From Isoetes taiwanensis (taxonomy: Eukaryota; Streptophyta; Lycopodiopsida; Isoetales; Isoetaceae): a stretch of DNA of 64,000 nucleotides. A program made the position numbers and the translations under genes. Numbering within the stretch: position 1 is the first letter of the stretch; every line of letters starts with the position of its first letter. This document shows, piece after piece, positions 1-13,100 of this stretch. Below the pieces are notes generated by a model. The model saw only the letters and a list, made by a program, of their open reading frames with translations, did not search any database and was not told the DNA's origin. Where the stretch lies: the NCBI GenBank assembly GCA_021234155.1, contig JAJEKV010000013.1, forward strand, positions 19,750,237 through 19,814,236, read 5' to 3'.

Positions 1-2288
1 ATCTAATAGTACTTTTGATTTATTTGTTAGGTATAGGATTGTGAAGGGGGGAAATGTTGAAAGCTAGATAGAAATATGTGGAAAGTCAGTAAATAAGAAA
101 AAGAGATTGAAGATTTAGTTTTGAAACAAAATTATTAGCGAGCAATGGCATTACCACTTCACAATTATAAGGAAGATCATCTACATTCAACATGGGTTAC
201 GTAGAACCTTGTCTATCTATTGCTCCATTATTGCACATGACTAACCCCAATTTCTCGATGCATAAGGAGGAGAAGAAGAAAAAATATTAACATGCATATG
301 GAAAAATAACATGCATAGTCAATGTTAAAAGCGACAATGCCACTTGTTATTCTGCATAGCTTGGCAGATCATGTCACTCATGTTCAAATCAATAACAAAA
401 ATGGGTAACATACCTGAATGCAAGTTCTCTACTTATAATGCGAAGTCCATCGTTGCTCTCATCCTTCTTACTATTACATTATTGTAGAAGAAGTGAGGAC
501 AAACTATTTGGAATACGTTTATGCATGTAAATATTTATCAAAGTGACTCATCTTTTACTTGGCGAAGCTGACTCATACATAATCTTCCATCATAGACATC
601 CTGCATGCATGAAGCCTATATATCAGAGTCTCTGTATACACCCATGCAAGGAATGTAGAGCCAAAATAATATCTATACAAATAGCAAAAATTCAAAAAAC
701 AAATATAAACATCTGGACGGGCCTATATTTGTCCATTTGTTTGTTTGATCCAGATAAGGCTTCTTGCATGGAAGCTAAGGTCCTCGTTATGCCTATCACA
801 TAACCCCTAAAATCGCAGTGATATCATGCGAAAAACCATTTGTAGAAAAGTGTCCACATCCAAGTTGTTAGAAGCAGGAGACAAAAACAAATACAAATTT
901 GAAAGGGAACCATGAAAGAAGATGGATGATTTTCCAGCTGGAAAATGCTATTGCAGAAGTTGTGATTGGTACTATGAAGCAAGTCGCAACATTTTCATCA
1001 CAACTTGGAAAGAACCGGTCGACCATTAGAGATGTCTTCTCAAGATGTATCAAACCAAAAATAAAGCAAAAGGGCCGAAAGATTGGAAAAGGGAGGAAGC
1101 AAAACTGAAATCCACATATTATTTGTGCAATTACCCATTAAAATATTCAGCCCCAACAATTGTGTTCCTAGAATGTGTTGCTAGATCCAAAGATACATTT
1201 AAGCTACAACTTTCTTCGTCATTAGAAAACCATGAGAAGGCAAGTTTAATAATACCTAAAAAGCATCGAAGCTTCTTTTGCAAAAATGACATAAATCATT
1301 CACTGTATAGTGAAAAGTTAGAATCGAGAATGGACTGAAATTAACAAAGAACAATCAAAGAACACATGCAACAAAATAAAGAAACATAATTAGGGCTAAG
1401 GATGGTTATTGATATATAGAAAGGTCAAGGAGTTGCATATAAAAATTGAACTATTATCTTGGCCTCATCGGGTTCTTTCATAAACTTTCAAAGGTTTATA
1501 CTTCTAACCGTAATCACAAGGTGCAACCCTAAAAATAAACCACCAATCCATTCTAAAGCTTTGTTAGTGATCTGCCGTAAGTTGCAAAACTCAAATAATG
1601 CATCAATCACGATATAGTATCGCATTGTTTAACAAACACCGAGTCATTTTTTCGATCCAAATGTTGAAGGGGAACTCTTTACCGAATCCCGTGCAACCGC
1701 CAACAGGCCGAAATTGCAACCTAAAGGTAGATCCGTCCACCCAAACCGCAAAATAATGAACTTAAGAGGAACAGAAAAACGTTTTCGGCAATTATGCCAT
1801 AATGTTGTTTGAAGTACCCGATTTTAACCGGATAGAGTAATGATTTTTTCATGGTATTGCATGTCAAGAACAAAACACAAATTTGGCATCAACGATGGCA
1901 TGGTACCCGAGCCCCAATCGTTGGGCAAGCAAGATGGGGCACCCTAATTTTTTTTTCACCCGGACCCTCCTGCTGGATTTGATGCAAAATGGCGGCAAAG
2001 ATAGTGCACAAATCATGTCAAGAACTTCCCAGAAAGCCCCAACGGAACCCCTTTTGACCTTGATCGAAAAAGGGAATCGTAACAGAGCATGTAGCTAAAG
2101 CTCAGAAAACAAAGTTCTAAATCATAGAAAAAGGCACACTCGATTTTTGGAACACTGGAATTTTTTTCCGGCGTTTAAAACCTTTAAAACCTTAGAAAAT
2201 CATCCTTAAAAGAAAATCCAAAAAGTTTTCGGATAGTCGGGAAAACCCAATTTAAACAATAGATAATAATATATTACAAGAAACTTAT
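1..2288. other. AT-rich intergenic sequence, no gene recognised
   Basis: Short open frames occur on both strands, none longer than about 100 codons and none with a recognisable domain or codon bias. No terminal repeats or poly(A) tails were found. I see nothing that supports a gene here. Confidence 0.5.
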
Positions 2289-2312
2289 CGCGGCGGCCTA
2301 GCGGCCGCCGCG
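2289..2312. repeat. GC-only perfect hairpin in AT-rich DNA
   Basis: Arms CGCGGCGGCC (2289-2298) and GGCCGCCGCG (2303-2312) are perfectly complementary around a TAGC loop. A related GGCCGCGAAC stretch follows at about 2332. The surroundings are strongly AT-rich, so this is a compositional outlier. Function unknown. Confidence 0.8.
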
Positions 2313-5300
2313 AACGTTTCTCTTCCCCTTGGCCGCGAACATTTCTCTTTTCAATCACGTTGTTTGTAGTGTGGGTTGAGAAAAAGGGAATGTTTGCTAG
2401 GAATGTCAACTACCTAGTTTAGAAAGTAAACTATTTCCTCTTCTTGAAATTGATTTGTACAAAATTTGAAAGAAAATGTCAATGTTTATAGTATTGCAAC
2501 ATAAATTCGTTGCAACAATCATATTATCATATGTGAGAGGTGCTAAAATTGTTTGCCAAAGGTTATAACACTGTATAAAATTAAAAGATCCCTACCAAAA
2601 TCCCCTAAACCTTCTTTTGAATCTTTTCTGAGAGACTGTTAAGAGGCCACCTATTGCTTTTCTTGTATGAGCCCATAAGTAGAGGCACACCTTGAGGCAA
2701 ACACCTGATTGAGTACCACGCCCAAAGGAAGAATAAGTTTGCACTGCAGAATTAGTAGAAGAATGCTTCGAAACAATTTGAGAGATGAAAATAAAGGATT
2801 GGGACCTAAATCTTGCTGAATAAAGCTAGTTTAAATGGTAAAAGGAGCTAATCTCTCCCTCTTACGTTATTTGCTACTTATGTTTGTGTAACCACTAAAA
2901 TCCTCTCGACCAGACAATGCCTTTCGTTGATGTTGCATTTGTTTAGGTCACCCAAATGGTAAGCTGCCTCGATTCTAGTGCATTATATATTCTAAGTCTA
3001 AAGGGCGTAGATGTTGGGGTTCTTTACAATTATGAATACAAATTCCCTTAATACTTCTAGTATAGAACTGCATGCCCCTGTAACTCACTGCATGCCCTAT
3101 AACTATTGACGCTCACAATCCTCAAATTTCCAATACCTTAAACATGCTATACTTAGAGCCACTAATGCATGACCTTACATTGAAAGAAATTACCGATTGT
3201 GTACCTTATCATAGAAATAGAGATTACCATCCGCATGAACAAGCGCAAAGAGGCCTTCACAATGGGCTACCTATGCAATCGCGGTTGCATCGGCCGTGAA
3301 ACATCACATAAAGCATAATCAAACAAGCATATCTTTGCACATAAAAGCGACTTTCATTTTATGTGCTCCTACATGAAGGCAATCAAATGATTGGTAAAGC
3401 CATACAATGCATATATTCTAAGACTTCTATTAATGTCGGGAAGCCACTACTATTGACAAATGTCGAGGGAAGTCACTAGATACGGTCGCGTTACATCATG
3501 CTTAATAAGCTGTACATAACACCCTATAACAATCAAAAGATGCAACATACCCTACGTTTAAGAGAACCCTCTTTATTATAGTGCATTGTGCCAACAAGTT
3601 TCTTTCCGAGGGATCCTGTAGTCATGTTGTCGATGAAACCGAGAAATCTTGTAACAAAAGATATCCATTACGTAAAATGATGAGTTGGCATGAGGGAAGA
3701 AGTTTTGTACAATAATTACCATCTCGATATTAATCCAATAAGGAGATCATGTCCGCCCCTTAGCCTCCGGGATCAAGCGCATGACGGATGGGGTTGGAAT
3801 TATTGAAGTCGCGTGCTTTTACGTGGTCTTGCAAATTATCAAAACATATATTTTTGAGAAATTGTCAGTTGATAAGATGTGCTCCAATAAGCTTGCTTGC
3901 CTTCTCATTTGAATTGTAGTCACCGATGAAAAGGGCATCACCAACATTAAAGATGGCATATACACCCTCACCATCAAAGTTTGATAAGGCATCGAGGGCC
4001 ATTAATGACTCCTACATTCACACTCCCGAAACAATGGACTTGCCTCCACTAAATTTGCTAGCAAAGCCATTTCCCCAACAAATCCAAGTGCTCTGCTTCC
4101 ATTGCCGACTCCCCCAACCTTACGTTGGAAACGCATCCCCCTGTTCCACCTCGAGAGTTTCGAGTTTGCTTTGGCGGGGCTTGTATTTGAGATGTGCCAA
4201 AGAGACCTAAAGAAAAAGAATCTAGGTTGACAAATTTATTTCTCTCACAAACGTAAATCCAAATGCAAAGATTAAGTGATAACTCAACACTTGCACGGGT
4301 AGTGATCTTGCCATGGCTGTAATGTAAAAGGCCTGTTGAATGACTTTTCTCCCGCTGAAAGTTTGTAGCGGCCCCTCCTGAGTCTTGAAGTGATTCCGCG
4401 ACTCGAGAAGCTTTGTGAGTTGGTCGTGGCCATTACTTATATGCATGCACCTCCACCTTTCCTTGGCATTGGATGTGATGCCGCATAACAACCTCGCTCT
4501 CCCATGACCAAATCCGCTATCCAATGGCGATTTTGCATCTAGTAAACTAGGCCTTGTGCATGTACAAAGAATATACGGTGATAATGAAATTCTCTTTGCA
4601 AAGGCATCAGCTCTATAGATGCAGCTAAAGAATGAGGTATATTGAATGCTCTCTCAATTCAAACCAAAATCAAATATGAGTGAAAGGAATTTTCAGCTCA
4701 GAAGCACTAACATTAAGGACAACCCTTTCGTTCCCAAAAGAATGGGCGAGCAACCAACAATCCGGGTAGAATAATTACAAAGAACTGGATCCACAACCTA
4801 AAACTGATCGACCCCATCCGCCATTGTACCCCGCTCCCATAGCTGGCTGGCTTTTGTTCCCGCAGATTTTTCGCCGGACCAGCTTCTAAACTCGGGTAAA
4901 ACCGCCATTCGACCAAAATCACCGAAGAATCCGCGACTCACAAATCCCAAAGAAGGATATAATACCGCTATAGCTCGGCACATGCAAAAAGCCGGAATCA
5001 TGCAAAAGGGCAAAATGCACCTTTCATTCGCCTCTAACTAAGACCCTTAGAGATTCATGGCCGCGATCGCTCCCTTCACCATTGCCATTGAAGAATCTGC
5101 GAAAAGAAGAATAAGTAAGAAGCCGGGCGTGAAGAATCGCCCAATAAAACTTCCGGAACCCCACCCGGTGAAGCCCACCACGGAAGACATTTTGCATTTT
5201 GGCACCTCGGGTTCGAGGTTTGAGCAATAAGGGCGAGGGCTTGGCTATGGTAGAGGCGAACTTCGCCCCTAATTGAGCAGGCGGATTGCTTGGGGGGAAG

Positions 5301-5448
5301 AACGCCAAGATCCCTCGGTTTTCTCTTTTCTTGAATTTAGAAACGCAATATAAGTATACGTGTCGGCCCCACGTCTGTCCTCAGCCCAGAAAAAATACTT
5401 CCTATTTTTTAAGAACAGAAATGTTACTGCTTTATATATGGTATGATA
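2313..5448. other. Unresolved stretch with possible minus-strand exons
   Basis: No gene can be named. The minus strand between about 5308 and 4222 is slightly less AT-rich and holds several adjacent open stretches (5308-5024, 5013-4798, 4524-4222), with pyrimidine-rich tracts ending in CAG near 5105. These could be exons of a spliced gene or decayed gene. None shows a domain I recognise, and frames do not join in an obvious way. The rest holds nothing I can identify. Confidence 0.2.
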
Positions 5449-6266
5449 CTAGTAACGGTGCCCAGCGTTGCTGGGCATAAGTGGAAACATGTAAACGATA
5501 AGGCAGCAATATTATCGAGGTGTCGCTCCAGCTATTACGATCCTCCCTCTTTCCCTTTGTGTTGGTGTTAGTGAATGTTGTGCCATTAATCCATCCAAGA
5601 CTTTAGAGTTTGCTTCTATTGTTTAGCAAAGTGCCCATGATAATATGTGGTTGGGTTTGTTCCAAGGATCCATTGATTGGTTATGTTCGGAAGAAAGTAC
5701 TGCTTTTGTATAAGGAATGTCATAAGTTTTACATGCGGCCAAGCATTATTGTGGATATCATCTATTACATTGTAGTGGCATGCTATAAGCATAAAAGTCT
5801 TTGGAATGGTGCCCGGCCGCAGCACACATATCTTGCTTCAAGGTTACCACTTAAATGTGATGTGATGTAAACATTTGTATTTCTTCTATGCAGTAGTTTT
5901 TTAGAAGCCATATGAATCTCGCCATAGCCATGTTTCCTTTGAAGGCACGTTCATTCCATTGGGACCATTAACCGGCTTCATTTTATTTTTTTGCACATCG
6001 TTTCTTGTGGACCGTCACTTGGTTATAGACATTTGGAAGTCCATATCATATCTTGCACGCTCTTTACATGCGATTGTGGCGCAATCTAGGCTATCCATGC
6101 AAAGGTGGCGCCAATCTAGGCTATCCATGAGAGCGGAGGAACATGGGAACAATCTAGGCCATCAATCAAGGCGAAGACATTGACAAAATCTCTGGCCGCC
6201 GATCATGCGAACAAACATGCATCACGATTTTTATAATATAGGAGGTGTTTTTGTAATATAGGAGGA
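5449..6266 (-). mobile_element. Putative non-autonomous Helitron
   Basis: Read on the minus strand, the segment starts TCCTCCTATATTAC (5' TC at 6266) and ends with hairpin GCCCAGC-AAC-GCTGGGC, then a short spacer and a terminal CTAG (5452-5449). The base before TC is A and the base after CTAG is T, as expected for a Helitron inserted between A and T. There is no RepHel reading frame in these 818 bp, so it would be non-autonomous. Within it, an 18-20 bp motif (CAATCTAGGCTATCCATG) recurs about three times near 6080-6170. The end signatures are short, so chance similarity is possible; a second copy with the same ends would settle it. Confidence 0.5.
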
Positions 6267-6267
6267 T

Positions 6268-6286
6268 TGCCCACCTTAGGTGGGCA
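6268..6286. repeat. Perfect short hairpin beside the Helitron 5' end
   Basis: GCCCACCT (6269-6276) and AGGTGGGC (6278-6285) are exact inverted repeats around one base, flanked by T and A that also pair. The hairpin starts two bases outside the inferred Helitron 5' end and resembles that element's own 3' hairpin (both begin GCCCA and end TGGGC). It may be the end of a related element or part of the insertion target. Confidence 0.6.
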
Positions 6287-7372
6287 CCTCATATGCTTTA
6301 CGTCAAGAGTGAGGTAAATGTTGTGTTCCTCATGACAATTCTTTTTTCTTTAGTGTATATAAAGAACATCATGTGAAACCAGCCTTTTAATGGCAGTTGT
6401 TATTTGGTTACAGTTGTTATTTGGTTGATGGCACGTCCTATTCTAAATACTTTGCAAAGCCTTCTCCATTCCATAGTTTATTCCATAGTTTACTGGATGG
6501 TCAATATGTCAATGCATGAACTACATCCAACATGTATGTGTTCTCATATCATCATGGCAAAATCATAGCTTGATTAATGGTCTCCTAACCATTAACTTAA
6601 TAAAAACCTTTAAATATGCAAAGAGTTCCAAGACATCTGCATGCATTCTTATGCATTTTTACTATTTCTAAAGTTCCAGCGACCGGAAGATGTTCAAACT
6701 TTCAAAAGAACAAAAAACATATAGAGGCGTGGCCATTTTAGCACGACAAGCTCATTCCACCCGCAAACAACAAAGATAGTGAGAATTATGGGATGCAATC
6801 AGAACTATAGTGTTCAATTTTTCATGGTCCAAATTTTTCATGGCTGCTTACAAAATTGCAAGAAAGCTAACATATAAAAAGATTGTTTCTGTCCATCTTT
6901 CTGTATATGCTAAACTATGAAGTCCATATCAAATTCTCCATTGTGTACATAAAAGCTGAATTTTACTCACAAATGTAAACTTGTGCCATAAGAGAGGCAG
7001 ATTAGGATAAGAGACAACCATCTTTGCTCGATTAACTACTTTCCTCGACAAATCGTTCAGATGAGGCATAGAGATAGAGCTTTGCATATAAGCCATTGCA
7101 TGGATTTCATAGTTGTATCAAAGCAACAAAAAGCATAACTACTGGGTTACGGAACCATAATGGCCAAATTAGCATACATTATTTATGTTTCTCATGTGCA
7201 CAACTTTGCAAAGACAACCGGATAGCCTCCCCTTTAGTTAGAAGTACTTTGAATAGATTGTGCGGTGGATTTCTTGTATATTGGAGACATCGCCTCTCAA
7301 AGAGAACATCTTGGTTATATTCTTTCCTCTATCTGATCAAACCCACCGGTAGGGCGCGCATTGTCATGAACG
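6287..7372. other. Intergenic, no gene recognised
   Basis: AT-rich sequence with no long reading frame, tail or terminal repeat. A short direct duplication, TGTTATTTGGTT, is seen near 6399-6424. Confidence 0.45.
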
Positions 7373-8700
7373 GTGTACGTATTTCTTGTGTTTGGGAAAT
7401 CCGGGCCATGGAGGCATTTTTACCGGCTTACGTTTAGCCATGGGACATCCCTGTTGTTGCATGATCCTTGTCCCCTAAGTGCATTATCTAGCCATGCCCA
7501 ATTACCGAATTTACAAAGATCACATAGTGGGAAATTCTATAGTGCTACTCTTGAGCAAGCAATTTAGTAGGAAAAACCATACGGACCCTATGCAAAACAT
7601 AACGATTATGCGCCATGTGTTTATCGTGTTTGGAAAATTCAAGACCATGGAGGCATTTTTTACCGACTACGTTTTCTCTTTTACCACTTCTTTTTACGTT
7701 GCATGATCTCTGTACGTCCTAGGCAACATTAGGACTTCAAAAAATGCCCTTCGGTAATGCTCTTCAAACACTGGAATGGCCTATCCATCTGATGCAAGAA
7801 CATAGAAAATTCAAAGTGAAGCTATGCGACATAAAGCAGTTATGCGCCATGTGACGTGGTTTGGGAAATCGAGGGCCATGGAGGCATTTTTACCACGTTT
7901 AGCACAAGACATCCGTTGTTGCATGATCCTTGCTTGTCCTAAGTGCATTATCTAGCCATGCCCAATTCTTGGAAATTTACAAAGATCACCCATTACCGAA
8001 ATTTACAAAGATCACATAGTGGGAAATTCTATAGTGCTCTTGAGCAAGCAATTTAGTAGGAAAAACCATACTGGACCCTATGCAAAGATAAATTATTAAA
8101 GCCATGTGTTTCTTGTGTTTGGAAAATTCAAGACCATGGAGGCATTTTACCCTTCTGTTTTCTCTTTTACCACTTCTTTTTCTCGTTGCAACATTCTAGG
8201 CAACATTCAGGACTTCAAAAATGCCCTTCCGGTAATGCTCTTCAAAATTTGGAATGGCCTATCCATCGATTGCAAGAACATAGAAAATTCAAGCGTTGAA
8301 GCTATGCAGCATAACAGATTATGCGCCATGTGTTTACTGTGTTTGGGAAATCCAGGACCATGGAGGCATTTTTACCAGCTTCTGTTTTCTCTTCTGGTCA
8401 CCGTCCTTTTTATGCGATCCACGTAGCCGCAGGACATCCCCTCTTGTTGCATGATCTACGCTATGAAATTACTATGTGCCCCAATTACTCCATCGCCCAA
8501 TTCATCGAAATACAAAGGTTATAGAGTGATAAATTCTATAGTGAGCAAGCAAAAAAGGAAGAAAGACCATACCTGGACCCAGAGGCAACGTTCAGACTTC
8601 AAAAAAGCCCTTCCAGTAATGCTCTTCAAACATGTTAGAATGGCCTATCCATCTGTGCAAAAACATAGAAAATCCATGCATTGAAACTATGCAACATAAC
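7373..8700. repeat. Two-tier tandem repeat, about 480-bp unit
   Basis: The motif CCATGGAGGCATTTT occurs five times at 7406, 7645, 7876, 8134 and 8358, about 224-258 bp apart. Neighbouring copies differ, but alternate copies match closely over their full length. The real unit is therefore about 470-490 bp and made of two diverged halves. One half carries TTGTTGCATGATC and GGGAAATTCTATAGTG; the other carries GGCAACATT, GCCCTTC and TGGAATGGCCTATCCATC. About 2.8 units are present. Open frames across it are broken and differ between units, so I do not call a gene. Confidence 0.75.
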
Positions 8701-9029
8701 AAATTATGCATTAGATAATTGATTGAGGAAAGCTTAAGAATGAAGAGTGTTTAAATGGAAAGGGAGATTATACATTCCGCGATTCATTGGTTTCTATCGT
8801 GTGTCTAATGCTGAGAAGGGGTGTGAGTGTCTTGTCCCCCTAGCTGACCACATTGTACCTCTATATCTACAAAGTAGGGATGAAGAAGTAAGCTACATAT
8901 CCCAATTGCATCAAACAAGACTTGGTTACCTTTGAGGGTAGAAAATAATTCCCTTTTTGGTGTGCTATATGGACTCACAAAGTCATTGCCACCAGTATGA
9001 ACAGTTAGACAAGACACTTTAGATACAAC
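8701..9029. other. Intergenic, nothing recognised
   Basis: Unique-looking AT-rich spacer between the tandem array and the fold-back elements. No domain is visible in the short frames. Confidence 0.4.
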
Positions 9030-9086
9030 AAAGCGGGACAAGCAAAAAAAAAGAGACTAAGCCGGCCGGGGATCTTGTTTTTATGG

Positions 9087-9198
9087 GCTTACTCCCTTTT
9101 CGAGTTTCTGCTTGATGTATCTAATTGCCACCGAGTGGCGATGTCATCCTAGGGGCAAATTAGACACATCAAACGTAAAAACGAAGGGGAGACTAAGC
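9087..9198. mobile_element. Miniature fold-back element, unit 1
   Basis: The left end GCTTACTCCC and right end GGGGAGACTAAGC are imperfect inverted repeats, and the symmetry continues inward for about 45 bp on each side: TTGATGTATCTAATT (from 9112) against AATTAGACACATCAA (ending 9172). The centre holds a further small hairpin, GCCAC-CGA-GTGGC. Coding capacity is nil. It resembles a MITE-type hairpin element. Confidence 0.65.
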
Positions 9199-9201
9199 GG
9201 G

Positions 9202-9319
9202 GCTTACTCTCTTTTGAAGTTTCACGCTTGATGTATCTAATTCGCCACCTAAAATGAGTGGCGACCTCATCCTGGGGGCAAATTAGACACATCAACGGGA
9301 CAAGCGAAAGAGACTAAGC
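9202..9319. mobile_element. Miniature fold-back element, unit 2 (head-to-tail copy)
   Basis: This is a diverged copy of the unit at 9087-9198, three bases away and in the same orientation. Its arms are TTGATGTATCTAATT (from 9228) and AATTAGACACATCAA (ending 9295); its outer ends are GCTTACTCTC and GAGACTAAGC. A right-end fragment of a third copy (GCGGGACAAGC ... GAGACTAAGC, about 9031-9059) precedes unit 1. Fold-back elements are rarely found as tandem head-to-tail arrays. Confidence 0.65.
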
Positions 9320-9739
9320 TGAGGGGTGAAAGATTAGGAAGTCCACTAATCCTAATTGGCATCCGTCCCTTACATGGGGCCCTTAGCATGTAAACTAAGC
9401 TACCTATAAGTGCTCACCAGAAGTGCCTCAAAGAGTTTGAAGTTGCTTTTGATCCTCCCTACTCACACCTAAGGCTTGTACCCATCTTTGTAGAAAATTC
9501 ATGACAGCAATTCTCAATGCAGCGATGATTACAAATCCCGCCAAAGAGAACATAAATTTGTCAATGAGAATACAATTATACTAAGCACTTCAGGAATTTT
9601 GTTATGAAGTGCCTCAAGGCTGGGTTTACCTTTGAATCACTTCGATCTTGCCTTGCTTTGAATCACCGATCTTGTAGAGTTGATCCATTCTCCCGGTGTC
9701 TGTTGAATTCAAGCGGAAAGTAATCCAAGGTTAGTACCA
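9320..9739. other. Intergenic, nothing recognised
   Basis: No gene, repeat or structure supported in this stretch. Confidence 0.4.
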
Positions 9740-10130
9740 CATGACACATTGAGGGGCACCACTTTTACACACCACAAATTCCATCATGACAAACTTTGCA
9801 CCACAAATAAGCGTCATATTCACTACATGTGGTGTGGCATGTGGCACCGGGGTGGCGTCATATTCACCACATGTGGTGTGGCATGTGGCACCAAGCGGGT
9901 GCCACATGACACACCACCTATGGCACCCTCAATACCAAGGCACCACATATGGCAATCCATTACTTTCGCACCACAAATGGCGTCAAAGACACCACATGTG
10001 GTGCAAAATGTGAATCCATAGTGGTGCCACATTAGACACCACATGTGGCACCACAATGCAAAGAAGGCACCACATCCGGGGGCATCCACCACCCATATGT
10101 GGCGGGATAGCGTGGTGCAATATTTAGCGC
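9740..10130. repeat. Degenerate CACCACATGTGG palindrome cluster
   Basis: The palindrome CACCACATGTGGTG, or close variants, recurs (for example at about 9822, 9862, 9990 and 10037), interspersed with TGTGGCACC, ATATGGCA and ATGTGGCG variants. It forms an irregular short-period repeat rather than a strict satellite. All six frames across it give repetitive His/Cys/Met/Trp-rich translations, so the 131-codon open frame on the minus strand is taken as a by-product. Confidence 0.7.
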
Positions 10131-13100
10131 GGCGGTTATTTCCACATATGGCGGACAATCCACCATTCACAAGTATCACCATATCTAACATCACATATGA
10201 CACTAAATATAGAAACATATGGAAGCCAATTCACTATTAGGATAAGGTACCACGTTTGGTACTATATATGTGACACTACATATGCTACAAACTACATTAT
10301 TAACATATAATTGGCACCATATATGACCGTCTGTAACACATTTGGAGCTACATACATCGCGTGAACTGAAATTATCCACCACAACTTCGAAACTAGCAAG
10401 CACAAATTTCCACACATAACTTACAACACACCCAAATGAAGAAGTAAAGTGGTGTGCGATTATTCAAGCTTGCTAGACCTTGGCCGGAAAATAAGGTTCA
10501 ATATTAAATTGCATCATATGGTGGTTCGAAGAAGAGGTTGAAAAGTACCTATTTTTTGATTGATTTTCCCAGAGATTCTTCTTCACAACTTGAGGAGGCT
10601 TGAATTGTGGCCTAGTCATTTCAAGAGAGGAAGCATCATCGTGGCGGGTTGCTCTCGCTTCCTCACTATTTGAAATGCTTGCATGCTTCCTCTTACGTTG
10701 GGGCCGGAGAGTCTTGAGACCCTTTTTCTCTTAAATGTTGCCGGAAACTCAACCGGTTTATTTCTTTTCCTTTTGTGTGAAGGTAACGCATAGCGACCAT
10801 AGTGCGTGAGGCCATGCCTCCCGGGCACACTTCACGGCCTTTGTGATTTTTTTGTAAAGGCACATATATTCATTATACCTCTCCTTGCTCGATTCTTCAA
10901 CCCGCATGATGAAACAAAACAATATTCTAAACAACAAGGAGAATCATGGGCATCCCCAGAATCTAGAATGCAACCCATTGTAAGTGGATTTTCCTAATAC
11001 TTTTCGGTCCCCAAACGGACTTCGATTTCTTCTTGTGTGGCGTAATGCTTTTTTTCTTACTGTACATTTCCTTGTAGGTGTATCCCGTGGCATTCAAGTC
11101 CGGTATGATCGAGCCATTTCGTGATCGATCTTCTTGCCGTAAATCGAAAATGGTCTTGGCGGATTAAGGGGCGTGATCGAGTTTTTTGAGGGAAAATGAA
11201 AATTCAGAATCAGAAATGGTCTTCTTGGGATTAAGGGAGCGTGATCGAGTTTTTGAGGGAAAATGATGGGTAATGCGTTCTTTGAATAAGCTTTGAATAA
11301 GACTGAAAGGACAAAATTTTGAATAAGTAATCATGTGTATTTTTGAAAAAATAACTCCCTCGGTAGTTCCCACCACACTTAGCACCAGTGTTGATTTTAG
11401 TGGCTATTTATCGCAAAATTGCTATATTTTTGTATTTTTGAAAAATTTGCCACTATGCTTAGTAAGTTTCCTTTAGTAAAATAGTGAGATTAATTCGCCA
11501 AATTTTTTTGGAGAAGCTTTCCCTCTTCTACTACATTCGCCAACTATATGGACTCAGTGAAGGAGTTTTTTCGCCTCTCTATCAATAATCTCAATTCATA
11601 AATCTCAAACAGATGGCCTACTTAAAGAACATAGAGTTGCCAATTTCATATAATTGGGGAGTATAGAGATGAAGGTTTTGAATTTTTATTTACCTATGCC
11701 TTAAATGTCTATAGAACATGATAAAGCCATACCATTTGATGTCTTTACCATGGGATACAATCACATTTGAGAAAATAGTATTCTCATATACAGAAGCAAA
11801 AGTAAATGGGGGCTTACGACATTAATTAGTGGCTCTTATGTATGTCATTATGTTGCACTCATGACAACAATACTATGGTAAGTTTATCGCCACATGCACT
11901 ATAGAAATTCTTGAAGGGACAAAATTTATCACCTTCCAAAAAAGTTTCGAATATAAGATTATCGCCAAAATAGTATACCCATATTACGATATAGTACCAC
12001 TAAAATCATCACTGCTTAGCACCCAAAAATGTGGTGCTAAAATGCACGTTTTTGTTCCACTACAACATGCTTGTGCCCATATGGACCAGCTATTGAAGCA
12101 TGCCACAAAGAAGGCAAATGCACTGCACCATAGGCTATTCTACACCTACACATCTTTCCATTTAACACTCAGCCATCACATATCCTAAAAGCAATGACAA
12201 TAGATCTATGCAAACTGACCTGCAAGCACTAACCCACTGCAAACTTACATCTATCACTAACCTTTATCACTAGCAATACGCAACAACACTGATATTTTCA
12301 GTAGATAATTATTCATTATTCATAGGCATCTGCCTAGAATGTCAAAGCATATGCATCTATATTCATTTGTTAAAATGACAAAATGAGCCATAAAAACCTG
12401 AATAAGTTGCTCCCGCAATAAAATTTGTTGTTTGTTGTATGCTCCGTTGGTACTTTACTGCTACAACTTGTGTAGCTATTTAGGCATCACTAGAATATGT
12501 GATTGAAACACAGCCTAACTCAAATAACAAAATTTTTAGAGTAAATATAAACATGCTTGCCTGACCCTAAAACATAGTAGCTACCAGCAAATATTCGAAA
12601 TGGATCATGGCATTTCCTTCTGGCAGTAGTATAGCATTCAGCCTTGCTACAACAACGACAACTTGCCTCTAAGCACAAGTCGGCTATCCCCAAATCGAGA
12701 TAGATATGTCTTTATTCCACCATAAAATAAATTGAATCGGGCTTTGTGGCAACGATCATTGGTCGGGCATCTCAATCGGGCTTTGTGGCAATGATCATTG
12801 ATTGGCCCACGTTTGAACAAAATGGACCTTGTTTCATTTCATGCACATATGTATGTTCCCAAGGCATATAACCACAATTACTCATGGCCTTTACATATGC
12901 ACTTGAGAACTTAAAAAGGTATATTGCCCCAATTTTACTTCTTGAGCACGCTTAACTATGTGGATGGCTCAACCAACACTATATCTGATGTATTATCATT
13001 TCAATAACATATGAACATCTCAATTTAGAACACTCAATTCCTCTCTGTAATGATTTTTAAGAATCAATTTTTATTCTTCGATTAGCCCCGAAAGCAGCCC

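Noticed and set aside
9823-10218. 131-codon open frame, minus strand
   Set aside because: It coincides with the palindromic CACCACATGTGG repeat; all frames give repetitive His/Cys/Met/Trp-rich text.
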